A stretch of 64,000 nucleotides of DNA, from the NCBI GenBank assembly GCA_019217005.1, contig JAHBNG010000019.1, positions 1 to 64,000 on the forward strand. The letters run 5' to 3'. The notes under the pieces are model-generated. The model did no database searches. It saw nothing but the letters and a program-made list of their open reading frames with translations, and was not told the DNA's origin. Positions 1-9,547 of the stretch are shown here, one piece after another. The DNA is from Chloroflexi bacterium TSY (lineage in GTDB: Bacteria; Chloroflexota; Anaerolineae; Caldilineales; Caldilineaceae). Each line of letters begins with the position of its first letter. Position 1 is the stretch's first letter. A program made the position numbers and the translations under genes.

Positions 1-1782
1 CAAGCCAAGATGGGCCAATATACCATCCAACTGTTCCCTATTGGACCAGAATATACATTCTTTTTGAGCCAGTACCTTGGCCTCTTCGGTAAGTCCCTCG
101 TGGGCGAAAAGCCAGGTTTGGATGGCAATCGGATCATATTCCTCTTGGACAAGCTTGACCTGTTCGAGCATCGCCTGCAAAACTGCCACGCCGACTTTGC
201 GGTCTGTCACCCACTTACTTTGGCAAACCCATGTAACGCCACTGTAAGCTGCCAGGATGTCGACCTCTTTCTCTTTGCCCGATGACAGCTGAACCCGATG
301 ATTCAGGTAGTGGAGGATCGTGGGTAATTGAATATCTTCCTGGCTGTTAAAGAACCTACCGGGTAGCGGCTGCTTACGATGATTCTGATTACTCAACAGA
401 ACTTGAGCCATAAATACCTCAGCCAGATAGCCCTTGTAATCATGAATTCGTCTGGCCAGCTTGCGATATCGATCATCGAGTTCGCCGCGGACCCGGGCTT
501 GGCTTTGGCCCTCCAATTCAACCCGGCCCCATACCTTGATAAACTCAAGCAGAATGGGGTCATCCACTCCATGAAACCAGTTGCCAAACTCCTTATAGTC
601 AAGCAAATCTCCGCGGGAGAGGCGTACCAGCACTTCGCGAATCATCTCCAAAGAGACATCCGTGCCTTCTTTGGCCTTTAGTTCGCGTTGAATCCGCTCC
701 AGGCTGATCTTACGTTCTTCCTCCTGTGCCGAGAGATAGAGAATCCATTTGGTGATGTTGTGCTCATTAATGCGTCCAATCCAGCCATTGACCTGTTCAT
801 AGAGTTCAGCCCAAATGAAGCCAGAGGATATGTCGATAGCCAGTACACTATTAATGGACTCCTCATCGACCAGGGATGCCTTCAATTCAGCAGCTTGCTG
901 GACCACTGCTGCGATATAAAATGGATTCCCACCACACCGTTCGGCAACGATCGGGGCCATTACCTCCGGCACGGTGATGTCGTAATAATGCGCTGCTCTC
1001 TTGACCAGTTCGGCACCCCAGAAACCGGACAATTCTTCAATCGGTTTGCTGCGGAAACGCCCAAAGAGCGCACCCCGACCCAAAATCTCTCTCGCCAGAA
1101 TGCTCATGGCTGAACCAGTTACAAAATGGGGGCAGGTGTAGGATTCCACAGCGTTTTGCATGTAGCCCACGATGCGAAATTTATCATGCGGCAGGTGGGT
1201 ATTTTGGAATTCGTCCAGGAAGACGACTATGGTCGAATCATCTGAATCTGAAATACGCCGTGGAATCTCTACAGCATCTTGTTGGGGATTCGTCGTGCGA
1301 CCTTCGCGCATTGGTTTGTACCAGCCGAGCAAGCGTCCTAAACCGCTGATTCTGGGTTGCACTGTGCGTGCAGCTTCCATTTCCGCAATTAAGCGATCAA
1401 TATCCATCGTATCGCGAATGATCTCTGGCCTACGCGTATGAAAGGCAAAGTAATAGCGCATAAAGTTTTCGACATATTTCAATGCGAAGGTCAAAGGGTC
1501 CGATTGTGTATCTGGAAATGAAAAGTAGACCGGCACAACTGCATCGGGACTTTGCGGATCCTGCTCGAAAAAGAGACGGTTGACAACACGACGAAAGATC
1601 TCCGTCTTGCCCATGCGCCTCTGTCCGAGGAGTACAGTAGACATGGCGCGACGCGTCGCGGCTTTGCGCGCCGTCTCGTAAAAATATTCAAGGAACTCGG
1701 AGCGGTCTGTAAAAATTTCGTCCAGGACCTGCGGCTTGATGACCCAGGGATCTGACGGGAAAGATAAAGGATTATCTGGCAT
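1..1782 (-). CDS. AAA ATPase with C-terminal nuclease-like domain (3' end outside window)
   Basis: The reverse strand is open without a stop from ATG at 1782 to the window edge (594 codons). A ribosome site (GGAGA) lies about 6 nt upstream of the ATG. Residues 50-60 read VLLGQRRMGKT, a Walker A motif, and a later VVFLDEFQN is a Walker B. The middle part resembles archaeal-type/STAND AAA ATPases. Near the C-terminus KEVDILAAYSGVTWVCQSKW fits a PD-(D/E)xK (QxK) nuclease-like core, as in DUF234/Mrr-type fusions. Function is unknown; such proteins are often linked to defence or mobile DNA. The stop codon is outside the window. Forward-strand open frames here are shadows. Confidence 0.85.
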   Translation of the reverse strand, partial: MPDNPLSFPSDPWVIKPQVLDEIFTDRSEFLEYFYETARKAATRRAMSTVLLGQRRMGKTEIFRRVVNRLFFEQDPQSPDAVVPVYFSFPDTQSDPLTFALKYVENFMRYYFAFHTRRPEIIRDTMDIDRLIAEMEAARTVQPRISGLGRLLGWYKPMREGRTTNPQQDAVEIPRRISDSDDSTIVVFLDEFQNTHLPHDKFRIVGYMQNAVESYTCPHFVTGSAMSILAREILGRGALFGRFRSKPIEELSGFWGAELVKRAAHYYDITVPEVMAPIVAERCGGNPFYIAAVVQQAAELKASLVDEESINSVLAIDISSGFIWAELYEQVNGWIGRINEHNITKWILYLSAQEEERKISLERIQRELKAKEGTDVSLEMIREVLVRLSRGDLLDYKEFGNWFHGVDDPILLEFIKVWGRVELEGQSQARVRGELDDRYRKLARRIHDYKGYLAEVFMAQVLLSNQNHRKQPLPGRFFNSQEDIQLPTILHYLNHRVQLSSGKEKEVDILAAYSGVTWVCQSKWVTDRKVGVAVLQAMLEQVKLVQEEYDPIAIQTWLFAHEGLTEEAKVLAQKECIFWSNREQLDGILAHLGL

Positions 1783-2129
1783 GAATTGTCTCCAGTATGC
1801 ACATGTTATGGAGACCATTATAACATAGACGAATCTACAATCTGAGTCTGTTAAGCCTACACCTCATACGAATGACAAGCCACCAAACGGCCGCCCCTCA
1901 CGTTTCTAAATTCCGATCGCTCAGGCGGCCAGTGGCCATGGTACATAATTCGGTCTTAAAGGAACACCTACTTTTGGCCTTAATGCGTCTAAGCTGCTCA
2001 TCCAAGCCGGGGTCTTTGAAACAGGATTTCACTCTTGTTAGGAATGAGCCGTAAATAACTTGGGCATTTGAAGATTGTGAGAGTAGAGATAGAGAGATTC
2101 GGCCCTTATAATCTCTAATCTCTCAGTCT
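1783..2129. other. Intergenic region, no gene seen
   Basis: AT-rich spacer between the ATPase start and the first miniature element. A purine-rich GAGAGTAGAGATAGAGAGA stretch and a similar TCTCTAATCTCTCAG stretch lie at 2079-2125. No coding signal, RNA or convincing promoter was recognised. Confidence 0.5.
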
Positions 2130-2270
2130 CAGTAGATCCAAATTTGGCGTTTTTGGCTATTTTCAGTCGAGATTGCAGGGATTTTGGAGTCATTTATTCA
2201 GATTTCGGTTACAGAAAACAACCTATTTCATATCTGAAAATCGCCCAAATCTAACGCAAAAACTAGATAT

Positions 2271-3771
2271 CTTTACTTTCTGGTAAAAGAAAAGAGATGA
2301 GGTGAGAAATGTGACAAAAAGCGGTTAGCGTTTCATCCTAAAGGTAGAGAACCCAAAAAGGAGGAAGGAATGCTAACCGCGCCAGAAATAACTATAGCAG
2401 TACTGATGAATGTATTGCAAGTAACGCCGGTGGGAACAAACGTAAATGTAATGCGTCTGATGTGGGCGATGATGAATGGGTCGTTTCTGAAAAGTCGAGG
2501 AGCAATCCATAGTGGATTGAGTGAAAGCGGGTTTGAAGATGAGGAGCTCCGGCGAAGCTGGTGGAGCTTTCGATATGGATCATGGGATATTGCAAGCCTG
2601 CTCATCGTGGCAAGAAGAAGTGGAGTGGAAAGGGAATGGGAGGCAAAAAAGTTAGAAGGATACCGAGTGAAAAGCATAGATATCACAGGGTTCTGGCGAC
2701 CGAAGCTGCAAGGAAAGTGAACCGACTCTATAACTCAACGGCTCGTCGGGCATTGCCCGCGCTCATCTTTGGAGTGATGATAAGCTCGGGGGAGATAGGC
2801 GGGAAACGAGTGCCACTGCTCAAGGCAATCATGAGATGCGAGGTAGGCACAAAGGAAAGTGAGTTTCGGAAAAAGCTGCTGAAAGAGACCAAGAAATCAC
2901 TGGAGTCAGACGAAGTGGCGGTGGTCGATGCCGGGTTTACAATCAGAGAAATGCTAGAAAGCGACGTCGACCGATTTGTCCTTCGGGAAGCGATTAACTG
3001 CACAGCGCGCCGCAATGAGTTACCCGAACGTAAGGAAAAAAGGCAGACCACCCGAATATGGTGATATTGTGCGTCCGCTCTCTCGATGCTATAGGGGAAA
3101 GCGACTCGAGGCCACAACTCCAGACTCGTTTGGTCAATTTGTCTATAGTGGTCGCCTGATTCGCTATCAAGCATGGCACAATCTCGTCCCCAGGACAACC
3201 AAGGTGGATACAGCCAACCGCACCTATTCGATTTACGTCTTTCAGGATCCTGCTTATCACACACCTTTGGTTCTGGCGACCGTCATGGCTTTACAAGCTG
3301 AAACCATTTATCTTTTCTCTCTGGAGCGCTGGCCTGTTGAACATCCCCCCTTGGCTTCCAAGCAGATGATTGGCTTACATCGTCAATTTGTTCATGCCGA
3401 TGAGGCTTGCTTCCGCTTACCTGAACTGGGGCTGCTTGCTGGCAATCTTCTTTCCCATTTAGCCGCTTCTCTTCCTCCCATACCGACTGGCTACTGGGAT
3501 CGAGAGCCTCAATCCACTCCCGGCAGGCTGCGCCGTGTTCTCTCGAGTGCTCTTTTTCCAACTCCTGACCAACTCGACCCTGACTTTCGGAAAAAGGCCT
3601 CGGTTTCACACCATTTCCCTAAAGGCGTTCTCGCTCATCGCCGCCTCAATGCCGCTGCTTAAACTAGCCGAGCACTATTTTTACATTTTATCCCGTTTTT
3701 TCAGGGTGGATTCTTTTTTCCGCCCCTTTCGGTTTGCCCTTTGTCACTCAAGCCTTTACCAGAAAGTAAAG
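2271..3771 (+). mobile_element. IS4-like insertion sequence, copy 1 (1501 bp)
   Basis: The ends are inverted repeats CTTTACTTTCTGGTAAA. The insertion is flanked by GATAT at 2266-2270 and 3772-3776, a 5-bp target duplication confirmed against the empty copy of the host repeat at 32330-32544. It carries one transposase gene broken by frameshifts. Two further copies lie at 13119-14611 and 48139-49622, all in the same orientation. Confidence 0.92.
2370..3662 (+). pseudogene. IS4-like transposase, frameshifted (IS copy 1)
   Basis: Starts at ATG 2370 after AAGGAGGAAGG. The first frame runs to a stop at 2720, where a G run in CAAGGAAAG is one base shorter than in the other copies. The middle frame holds VAVVDAGF (first catalytic Asp) and ends near 3040 at an A6 run. 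The third frame runs to 3662 and holds VIQDPAYNTPL-like and YLxRWPVExxxLxxK motifs. The last matches the Y(2)R(3)E(6)K signature of IS4-family DDE transposases. An intact protein would be roughly 430 residues. At least two frame breaks make this copy inactive as sequenced, unless the A6 break is programmed or a consensus error. Confidence 0.88.
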
Positions 3772-3968
3772 GATATCGACCGGCAAATTTGTATTTATGT
3801 CAACTGTTTAGCCAGAATTCTCTCTCAAAACCTGAAATTTGGATCTACTGAGTCTCTAATCTCGCACGAACTGTACAAGTTATTAAATTCCCATTCTTTA
3901 GCAAGCAATTTAGAAATATCCGCTTTACCCGTGTATGATATGGACGTGAAGAATTCTCAATATTTCAA

Positions 3969-4056
3969 TTAAGTGCTTATCCGAAAAGTTCTGTGGTGAT
4001 GCATTCTCACCCGAGTCTCTCTCTGGATTCACAACCACTTTTCAGATAGGTTCTAA
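3969..4056. repeat. Miniature inverted-repeat element, family B, copy 1
   Basis: About 88 bp with end CTTATCCGAAAAGTTCTGTG and the inverted counterpart CACAACCACTTTTCAGATAGG. Related copies lie at 27629-27716 and 56307-56396. This one ends 17 bp before the next gene's start codon. Confidence 0.75.
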
Positions 4057-4073
4057 GAATCCAGGAGGAACAC

Positions 4074-5072
4074 ATGGACGACACCTTATTTGGCACCAGA
4101 AACAGACGCGGTGATTGGCAACCCTTTGGCAGCATCGCTGCGAGCCCTCGTTATCTGATTCCGCCCCAACCGGTGAAATTGCTGAAGTGGATTTTCGGAT
4201 GGCATGGCTACATCTTTCCTTGGCCCTTTCTATGGACACTCATCACCCTTGCATGTTGGTTTTGGCTGACGCCTTCCTTTGAACAGATGCGCAATTTAGA
4301 GATTGGCTGGCTTTCGTTCATTTTTGTTCGTAATGCTGTCATCGTCTTTATTTACGCAGGTCTGTTCCATTTGCATTTTTATATGAAGCGGACTCAAGGA
4401 AACCAATTCAAGTACAATGCTCGCTTTCTGGAAACAGACAATCCCAAGTTTCTATTTAGGCATCAGACCAAAGACAATCTCGTGTGGGTTTTCCTCAGTG
4501 GCGTCCCAATCTGGACGGCCTATGAAGGGTTGACGCTGTGGGCCTATGCCAACGGCTGGATCCCCATGATCAGTTGGGCACAGTATCCCATCTACTGCAC
4601 CGTCTTCTTTTTCTTGATACCGATCATTCGGGATATCCATTTTTATCTCGTCCACCGTTTGTTGCACTGGCCACCTCTGTACCGCATTGCCCATGAAGTC
4701 CACCACCGCAACATCAATCCAGGCCCGTGGTCCGGTCTGTCCATGCACCCGGTTGAGCATCTCTTCTACTTCACGGGCATCCTCATTCACTGGGTCATCC
4801 CGTCTCATCCGGTGATCGCCATGTGGCATATCTTCCACGCCGGCCTTTCTCCCCATGCTGGACATGCCGGTTTTGAAAAAATGGTTCTAAAAGATGGGGT
4901 GTCGGTGGATACAGGAACCTACTACCATTACCTGCATCACAAATACTTTGAATGCAACTACTCGGGTGATGGGGCCAGCTTTTTGGATAAATTCTTTGGT
5001 ACCTTTCACGATGGCACTGAAGAATCTACGGAGTCTTTAAAGCAAAGGCTGCGGAATCGAGCGCCTGCGTAG
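4074..5072 (+). CDS. Fatty acid hydroxylase / sterol desaturase family membrane protein
   Basis: 332 aa, ATG preceded by CAGGAGGAACAC. Likely a di-iron, membrane-embedded oxygenase acting on a lipid C-H bond. Histidine clusters typical of the family are visible: HFYLVHRLLH, then HEVHHRN, and near the C-terminus YLHHKYFECNYSG. Several hydrophobic segments lie before and between the clusters (residues about 45-65, 75-95, 140-160, 165-185, 220-245). It stands alone with no obvious operon partner. The substrate cannot be read from the sequence. The upstream region is occupied by a family B repeat, which may have replaced the native promoter. Confidence 0.85.
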   Translation: MDDTLFGTRNRRGDWQPFGSIAASPRYLIPPQPVKLLKWIFGWHGYIFPWPFLWTLITLACWFWLTPSFEQMRNLEIGWLSFIFVRNAVIVFIYAGLFHLHFYMKRTQGNQFKYNARFLETDNPKFLFRHQTKDNLVWVFLSGVPIWTAYEGLTLWAYANGWIPMISWAQYPIYCTVFFFLIPIIRDIHFYLVHRLLHWPPLYRIAHEVHHRNINPGPWSGLSMHPVEHLFYFTGILIHWVIPSHPVIAMWHIFHAGLSPHAGHAGFEKMVLKDGVSVDTGTYYHYLHHKYFECNYSGDGASFLDKFFGTFHDGTEESTESLKQRLRNRAPA

Positions 5073-5210
5073 CAGTTTTAGTCGCTATAGCCAAGGATAT
5101 GGCCATGATCAATTTACGAAGGGGCAAAGCAGCGTAGCCTATTGCGATACATACCCTATGTGCCGCACACCTTCCCCCAATGTGAAATATACCCGTATAA
5201 TCGGTCTATC

Positions 5211-6083
5211 CTACTTTAGACCGGTCGTCACGACACCTTCCATGATGTTTCGTTGGGCCAGAAAAAACATGATTACGGGGGGAATCGAATAGATGATCGC
5301 CGCTGCCAGCGTGATGGTGACAAAGATTTGGCCGCTTACATCGCCTGGGTTGGAATAGGTGGGCGTGGCCAGCTTGACAGCTAATGTGGTCTTGGCATCA
5401 TCCAGGTAGATAACGGGTGCGATCCAATCACCCCATACCGCAACAAAATTCAAGATAAATGAGGTCACGAGTGCCGGTTTGGCGTTGGGTAAAAAGATAC
5501 GCCAGAAGACGAGAAAGGGACCGGCACCATCTACCTCGGCGGCGTCTTCCAACTCGGTCGGAATGGCGGTGAAGAATTGGCGGAAGAGAAAGATGTAAAA
5601 GGGCGAAGCCGCAATGCCCCACAAGAACCAAGGCCAGTAAGTGTTGGTCAGACGTAGACGGGCAAAGATCACAAACTGGGGAATGATGGTCACAATGGCT
5701 GGAACCATCAGCAGTGAGATCACAATCGCAAAGAGCTTGCCTTTGCCAGGTGCATCGAGTCGGGCAAAGGCAAAGCCAACCATGGCACTTGTGATGACCG
5801 TTAAGGTAGAGAACATCGTCGCCAGGAAGGTAGAGTTCCACGTATAGCGAAAATAAGAGATCCAGGTCAGGGCACTGACATAATTGTCCCAGCGTAGAGG
5901 GTCGGCCACAATAACCGGCGGATACTGAGTGAATTCCGGTTCTGATTTGACCGAAGAGAGCAGCATCCATACCACTGGCGCGGCAATAATCAGGCTGACG
6001 CTATAGAGAATCAGATAGGAGACCAGCTTGCGCAGGTATTTTTGTCGTCGATCGCGTTGCGCTCTTTTGCTTCGTTGTGTCAT
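5211..6083 (-). CDS. Carbohydrate ABC transporter permease (MalG type)
   Basis: 290 aa inner-membrane subunit of a binding-protein-dependent sugar importer. The EAA loop that docks the ATPase reads ELEDAAEVDGAGPFLVFWRI. Six hydrophobic segments are visible, the first at about residues 20-42, and the C-terminus ENxMEGVVTTGLK is the usual MalG-type ending. Its ATG follows directly after the stop of the upstream permease gene (TAAATG), so the two are translationally coupled. It is the last gene of a three-gene operon with the second permease and the binding protein. No ATPase gene is nearby, so a shared MsmK-like ATPase is likely (inference). Confidence 0.92.
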   Translation of the reverse strand: MTQRSKRAQRDRRQKYLRKLVSYLILYSVSLIIAAPVVWMLLSSVKSEPEFTQYPPVIVADPLRWDNYVSALTWISYFRYTWNSTFLATMFSTLTVITSAMVGFAFARLDAPGKGKLFAIVISLLMVPAIVTIIPQFVIFARLRLTNTYWPWFLWGIAASPFYIFLFRQFFTAIPTELEDAAEVDGAGPFLVFWRIFLPNAKPALVTSFILNFVAVWGDWIAPVIYLDDAKTTLAVKLATPTYSNPGDVSGQIFVTITLAAAIIYSIPPVIMFFLAQRNIMEGVVTTGLK

Positions 6084-7058
6084 TTACTTTTCTTTTCCAG
6101 CAATATCGACTTCATAGTAGACCCAAAAACGGCTGGACCAGAAGACGACAATGGTCAGCACCACAATCACGATAAAGAGAAGCCACATGAGGGCAAGACC
6201 ATAGCCAAATCGTGAAAAGGTGAAGATTTGCCGCATCACATGGACAACAAAGAAGTAGGCCGCCCTAGGTGGCACCGAGCCCATGCGTCCTCCGGCCAGC
6301 AACATGGGTAGAGCAAATTGCTGCAGTGAGCCAATAATGGCCAGAATCAGTTGGAAGAAGATGACGGGCGTCATCAGAGGAATGGTCACGTGGCGAAAGA
6401 CGCGCAAAGTCGATGCCCCATCCAAAAAGGCGGCCTCTTCCAATTCGCGCGGAATGCCTTGCAGACCAGCCAGAAAGATCACCATGCCGACGCCCGCACC
6501 CTGCCAGACAGACAGCATGGTCAATGCGGGCAGCGCATATTCTGTGGTCCAGAGGATGGCCGTACCCGGTCGAAAGATACTGATTATGGCGTTAATCACC
6601 CCATTGTTCGGGTCCAGGAGAAGACGCCAGGCCCATACCGCGCCCACAGCAGGAATAATGCTGGGTAAGTAGAAGAGCGTGCGAAAGAAGCCGCGGGCGC
6701 GGATGCTCTGGTTGAGGATCAACGCCAGGATGAAGGAGAGGACCAACCAAATGGGGACGTTCAGGAGACTCCACAAGAGTGTACGTCGAAACGCGTGCTG
6801 CGCCTCTGAATCCAGAAAGACGCGCTCATAGTTGCGCGTTCCAATCCACTTGACCGTATCCACGTTGAGGCCATCATAGTTGGTAAACGAAGTCAAGAGA
6901 CCAACCACAAGCGGGATGACGCCCAGGGCAATAAAGCCAATCAGCCAAGGACTAATCATTGCATAAAAGGCCAGTCTCCTGGTGGTACGACGGCTACGCC
7001 GCGACCACCAGGAGCGCTTTTCGGGATGCATGGAAGAAGTCGTTGTGTGGGAACTCAT
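6084..7058 (-). CDS. Carbohydrate ABC transporter permease (MalF type)
   Basis: 324 aa inner-membrane partner of the downstream permease. The N-terminus is Arg-rich and cytoplasmic (WWSRRSRRTTRR), followed by six hydrophobic segments. The EAA docking loop reads ELEEAAFLDGASTLRVFRHV. Its ATG overlaps the stop of the binding-protein gene by 4 bp, the usual sign of coupling. The transported sugar is not identifiable from sequence. Confidence 0.92.
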   Translation of the reverse strand: MSSHTTTSSMHPEKRSWWSRRSRRTTRRLAFYAMISPWLIGFIALGVIPLVVGLLTSFTNYDGLNVDTVKWIGTRNYERVFLDSEAQHAFRRTLLWSLLNVPIWLVLSFILALILNQSIRARGFFRTLFYLPSIIPAVGAVWAWRLLLDPNNGVINAIISIFRPGTAILWTTEYALPALTMLSVWQGAGVGMVIFLAGLQGIPRELEEAAFLDGASTLRVFRHVTIPLMTPVIFFQLILAIIGSLQQFALPMLLAGGRMGSVPPRAAYFFVVHVMRQIFTFSRFGYGLALMWLLFIVIVVLTIVVFWSSRFWVYYEVDIAGKEK

Positions 7059-8444
7059 GCCCCAACCTGGTCGATGCCGTCTTGAATGGCGAGATTGGTC
7101 TCGGCTTCCAGCTTCGCTAGCAATTCATCGAAGCTGATTTCACCGTTGAGTGCCTGTTCATAAAATTGAATAAAGAGGCTGGCTACGACCCCAGGTTCCC
7201 CGCCCTGCAAGAAGGGATTAAATTTCACAGACGTGTCTGCGAATTCCATCTCTTTTTCAAGCACTTCCCATACTTGGGTGCGATAAACGCCCTCGCTCGG
7301 GATCTGATCGTACATAGAGAGCATCGCGGGCACACCCCACCCGCTGGCCGCGCGGTTCTGCGCCGGTTCTTTTGCGTTGTACCATTCGAAGACTGCGTAG
7401 GCTTCATCTGGATGGTTGGTGGCTCCAGTGACAATGGACCCGGTTGCTGTGATGGTTGGGCTGCGCTTGACGCCTTTCCAGGTGGGAGCGGGCAACATAA
7501 CGATGCGTCCTTCATCGATCTTGGGCTTCACTTCATCGCTGGACCAGATCAACATGCCTCCACTAAACCAGAAGCCATACTGGACGATGGACAACTCGCC
7601 ATTGGCAAAATCCTGGCCTGGCCAAGACGGGCTTGGACTGATGGGGCTTGAACTGACCTTATTGGCGGCCAGTTGATAGTGGTATTCAACGGCCTCACGT
7701 GCCAGATCATTTTGCACCAGATCGATTGCTCTAAAGTCTTCAGTGAAGAGCGAACTGCCCAGCCCTTCCAGCCAGACCATCCAGTAGCGATCGACCCAAT
7801 TGATGCCGATATCAAATCCACGCTGGGCCACCCGATCGCCATCAAACTTGGTCAACTGCTCACCATAAGCGGCTACCTCTTCGTAGTCCATTGGCTCGGT
7901 AAAGCTAGGGATGGGCAATTCTGCCTCTTCAAGCGCATCCAGGTTCATCCAAAGGGTGAGATCCGGCGACCAGTCCTTGACCATGCCGTAGACATCCCCA
8001 TCACCAATTTCCAATGCGCCGCCACTGGAGCGGTAGTAGTTATTGGCTGGTGCCAGATCCTCCACGCTGATCACATCGCTCAGATCGATGTATGGTTGCA
8101 GGTTTAGCGGGATATTGCGCTCTAACAGGAGCGGAAATTGTGGCGCTTGCAAACGAAAAATATCGGGTGGTGTGCCGGCTGCAAGCTTGGCAAAGTAGCT
8201 GGTGGCATCTGGCTCGAGACGGCTGATGCTAATCCCTGAGTTAGCCTCCTGGAACTGATCGATTTCGGCCTGGGTCAGTTCTGGCTCATACATCATATAT
8301 TCGATGGTGATTTCCTCGGCTGAAGCCGGCTGGCTCGCGCCCGTTTCGCTGGCATCTGAGCCTGGTTGAGCAGCCGTACAGGCCACTAACCAACTGCAAG
8401 AAACTACGACGACTTAGACCTCCTGATGGACTCTTTTTGTTCAT
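7055..8444 (-). CDS. Sugar ABC transporter substrate-binding lipoprotein (frameshift in signal peptide)
   Basis: The family 1 extracellular solute-binding body is intact from 8386 to 7055 (about 443 residues; AGTPPDIFRLQ is typical). The natural start is ATG at 8444 with AAGGAGAATCC upstream. It encodes a Tat-like leader MNKKSPSGGLSRRSFLQLV. That leader is out of frame by one base with the lipobox VACTAA of the mature protein, so there is an indel near 8388-8400. As sequenced the leader is lost, either by real mutation or by a consensus error. First gene of the three-gene sugar importer operon. Confidence 0.85.
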
Positions 8445-8495
8445 TTGGATTCTCCTTGACTACGTAACCGATGTCATTTCGTAATATTTAGGTTC

Positions 8496-8605
8496 TGTTG
8501 ACATTTAGAGTGCGCCCACAGAGCGTTGGTTGCGTTGAGCGTTGCTTTCCTCGAGAGGTTGTGGTGCTACGCACCCACTTTGTGAACAAATGTCAACGGC
8601 TCCTA
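8496..8605. repeat. Imperfect inverted-repeat element
   Basis: Begins TGTTGACATTTAGAGTGCG and ends with the inverted counterpart ACAAATGTCAACGG. The inner parts GCGCCCAC and GTGCTACGCACCCAC are also roughly complementary. About 110 bp, non-coding, probably a miniature element. No second copy was noticed in the window. Confidence 0.5.
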
Positions 8606-8694
8606 GTGATAAACACATACATCTCTAAAATGCCAAGTATGGGCATGGTTCATATTTGACGAAATGTGGTTGACAAGTATCGCGGAGCCAGCAT

Positions 8695-8839
8695 TCTCTA
8701 TTACACGCAGTAGACATAATCCTGCATTTCTCAGTCAAAACAGACTCGAGCGTGCCAAATGGTCCGAGATTCTCTACTGCGTCTTTTTTCGCCATTTGAA
8801 CGCTCTACCTCTGAGAAATCCTACTGCGTGTAATCTCTA
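8695..8839. mobile_element. 139-bp mini-element with tyrosine-recombinase att ends
   Basis: Bounded on both sides by the 6-bp core TCTCTA (8695-8700 and 8834-8839). Inside these are inverted 13-bp arms TTACACGCAGTAG (8701-8713) and CTACTGCGTGTAA (8821-8833). The same core and arms bound the double-recombinase element at 41104-43220. It has no coding capacity, so it is best read as a non-autonomous derivative mobilised in trans (inference). An inner inverted pair TTTCTCAG/CTGAGAAA and a partial arm CTCTACTGCGT near 8771-8781 are also present. Confidence 0.78.
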
Positions 8840-8906
8840 ATGCGGCGTCTACTCGACGAATACCGGAATTCGAGAATGCTGTGCCATGCATGGCGACTCC
8901 GCAGTA
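8840..8906. repeat. Target-associated palindromic repeat (family R), copy 1
   Basis: Starts ATGCGGCGTC at the mini-element junction and ends with GCCATGCATGGCGACTCCGC. It resembles the reverse complement of 41036-41103 and, more loosely, 56023-56070. The palindrome core recurs at 21343-21391. Such repeats seem to carry the recombinase target. Confidence 0.55.
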
Positions 8907-9352
8907 GAATTGTAACGGTGGCATATGCTCACTTTGAACCATGCCCAAATATGGTTCCGATTCAGTGGGTGTGAAATCAGAGGGGGATGCTTGGCCAGTA
9001 TGGCATCGTCCAAATCTGTTCCCAGTCCGGACTTTCTGGTGGCGTACCATAGCTGTTTTCAATTATCAGCGGACTTGTCAATGCCTCATGGTGATCCGAA
9101 TTGGTCGTTGAGCATTGTTCATCAATCTAATGCCGGTTGGGGAATTATGCAATAGTCTATCGATTGAATAAATGATTGTCAAACGTCGAAACAGTAGATT
9201 GCTGACAATTACCTAAATCACAATCTATAGCAAGGACGAGCGCATCGGCACAGCTATGAGCATTAAATAAGTTGAACATGTCGTTCTCGAGTGAAACGAA
9301 GAATCTATATTCAAGTTACTTAATTCCGGTTCCACAGCAATGATTCTGATTG

Positions 9353-9365
9353 AAACTGGTATAAT
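9353..9365 (+). promoter_or_regulatory. Extended -10 promoter for the Gfo/Idh gene
   Basis: TGGTATAAT (TATAAT at 9360-9365) is an extended -10 element without a good -35 box. It lies 180 bp before the start codon at 9548. Between them, GTTGGTT/AACCAAC-type inverted stretches at 9417-9470 could be an operator. Confidence 0.45.
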
Positions 9366-9547
9366 ATTTTCATCCCCTAATATTTACGGTTGTCTGAGGA
9401 ATTGTGTGGTTGTCAGTTGGTTTATTGTTTAGTTGGTTGGTGAACAAACGAGCAAACCAACAAACCATCCAACATTTACCCCACAAAATCTCAAAGAGCC
9501 ATATTTATTTACACGTCCAGCAATCAATATCAATTTCTGGAGGAATC

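Larger units (their letters stand above)
2130..3850. repeat. 215-bp miniature element (family A), interrupted by IS copy 1
   Basis: Left part is 2130-2270 and right part is 3772-3850. Joined, minus one copy of the 5-bp GATAT duplication, they give 215 bp and match the uninterrupted copy at 32330-32544 in inverse orientation. The ends are inverted repeats CAGTAGATCCAAATTT. The flanks AGTCT at 2125-2129 and 3851-3855 look like the element's own 5-bp target duplication. No coding capacity, so it is probably a non-autonomous transposable element. Confidence 0.88.
8445..9547. other. 1.1-kb non-coding, repeat-rich region
   Basis: Lies between two divergent genes. It holds the inverted repeat at 8496-8605, the recombinase-type mini-element at 8695-8839, a palindromic repeat at 8840-8906 and a promoter near 9360. 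Short open frames here show no family resemblance and no credible ribosome sites. It appears to be an insertion hot spot rather than a lost gene. Confidence 0.6.

Noticed and set aside
10..1113. Forward-strand open frames of 91-141 codons
   Set aside because: They lie antisense to the AAA ATPase, which has Walker motifs, a ribosome site and 594 open codons; the forward frames have no family resemblance.
1872..2054. 60-codon forward frame
   Set aside because: No ribosome site, no recognisable protein pattern, located in an AT-rich spacer.
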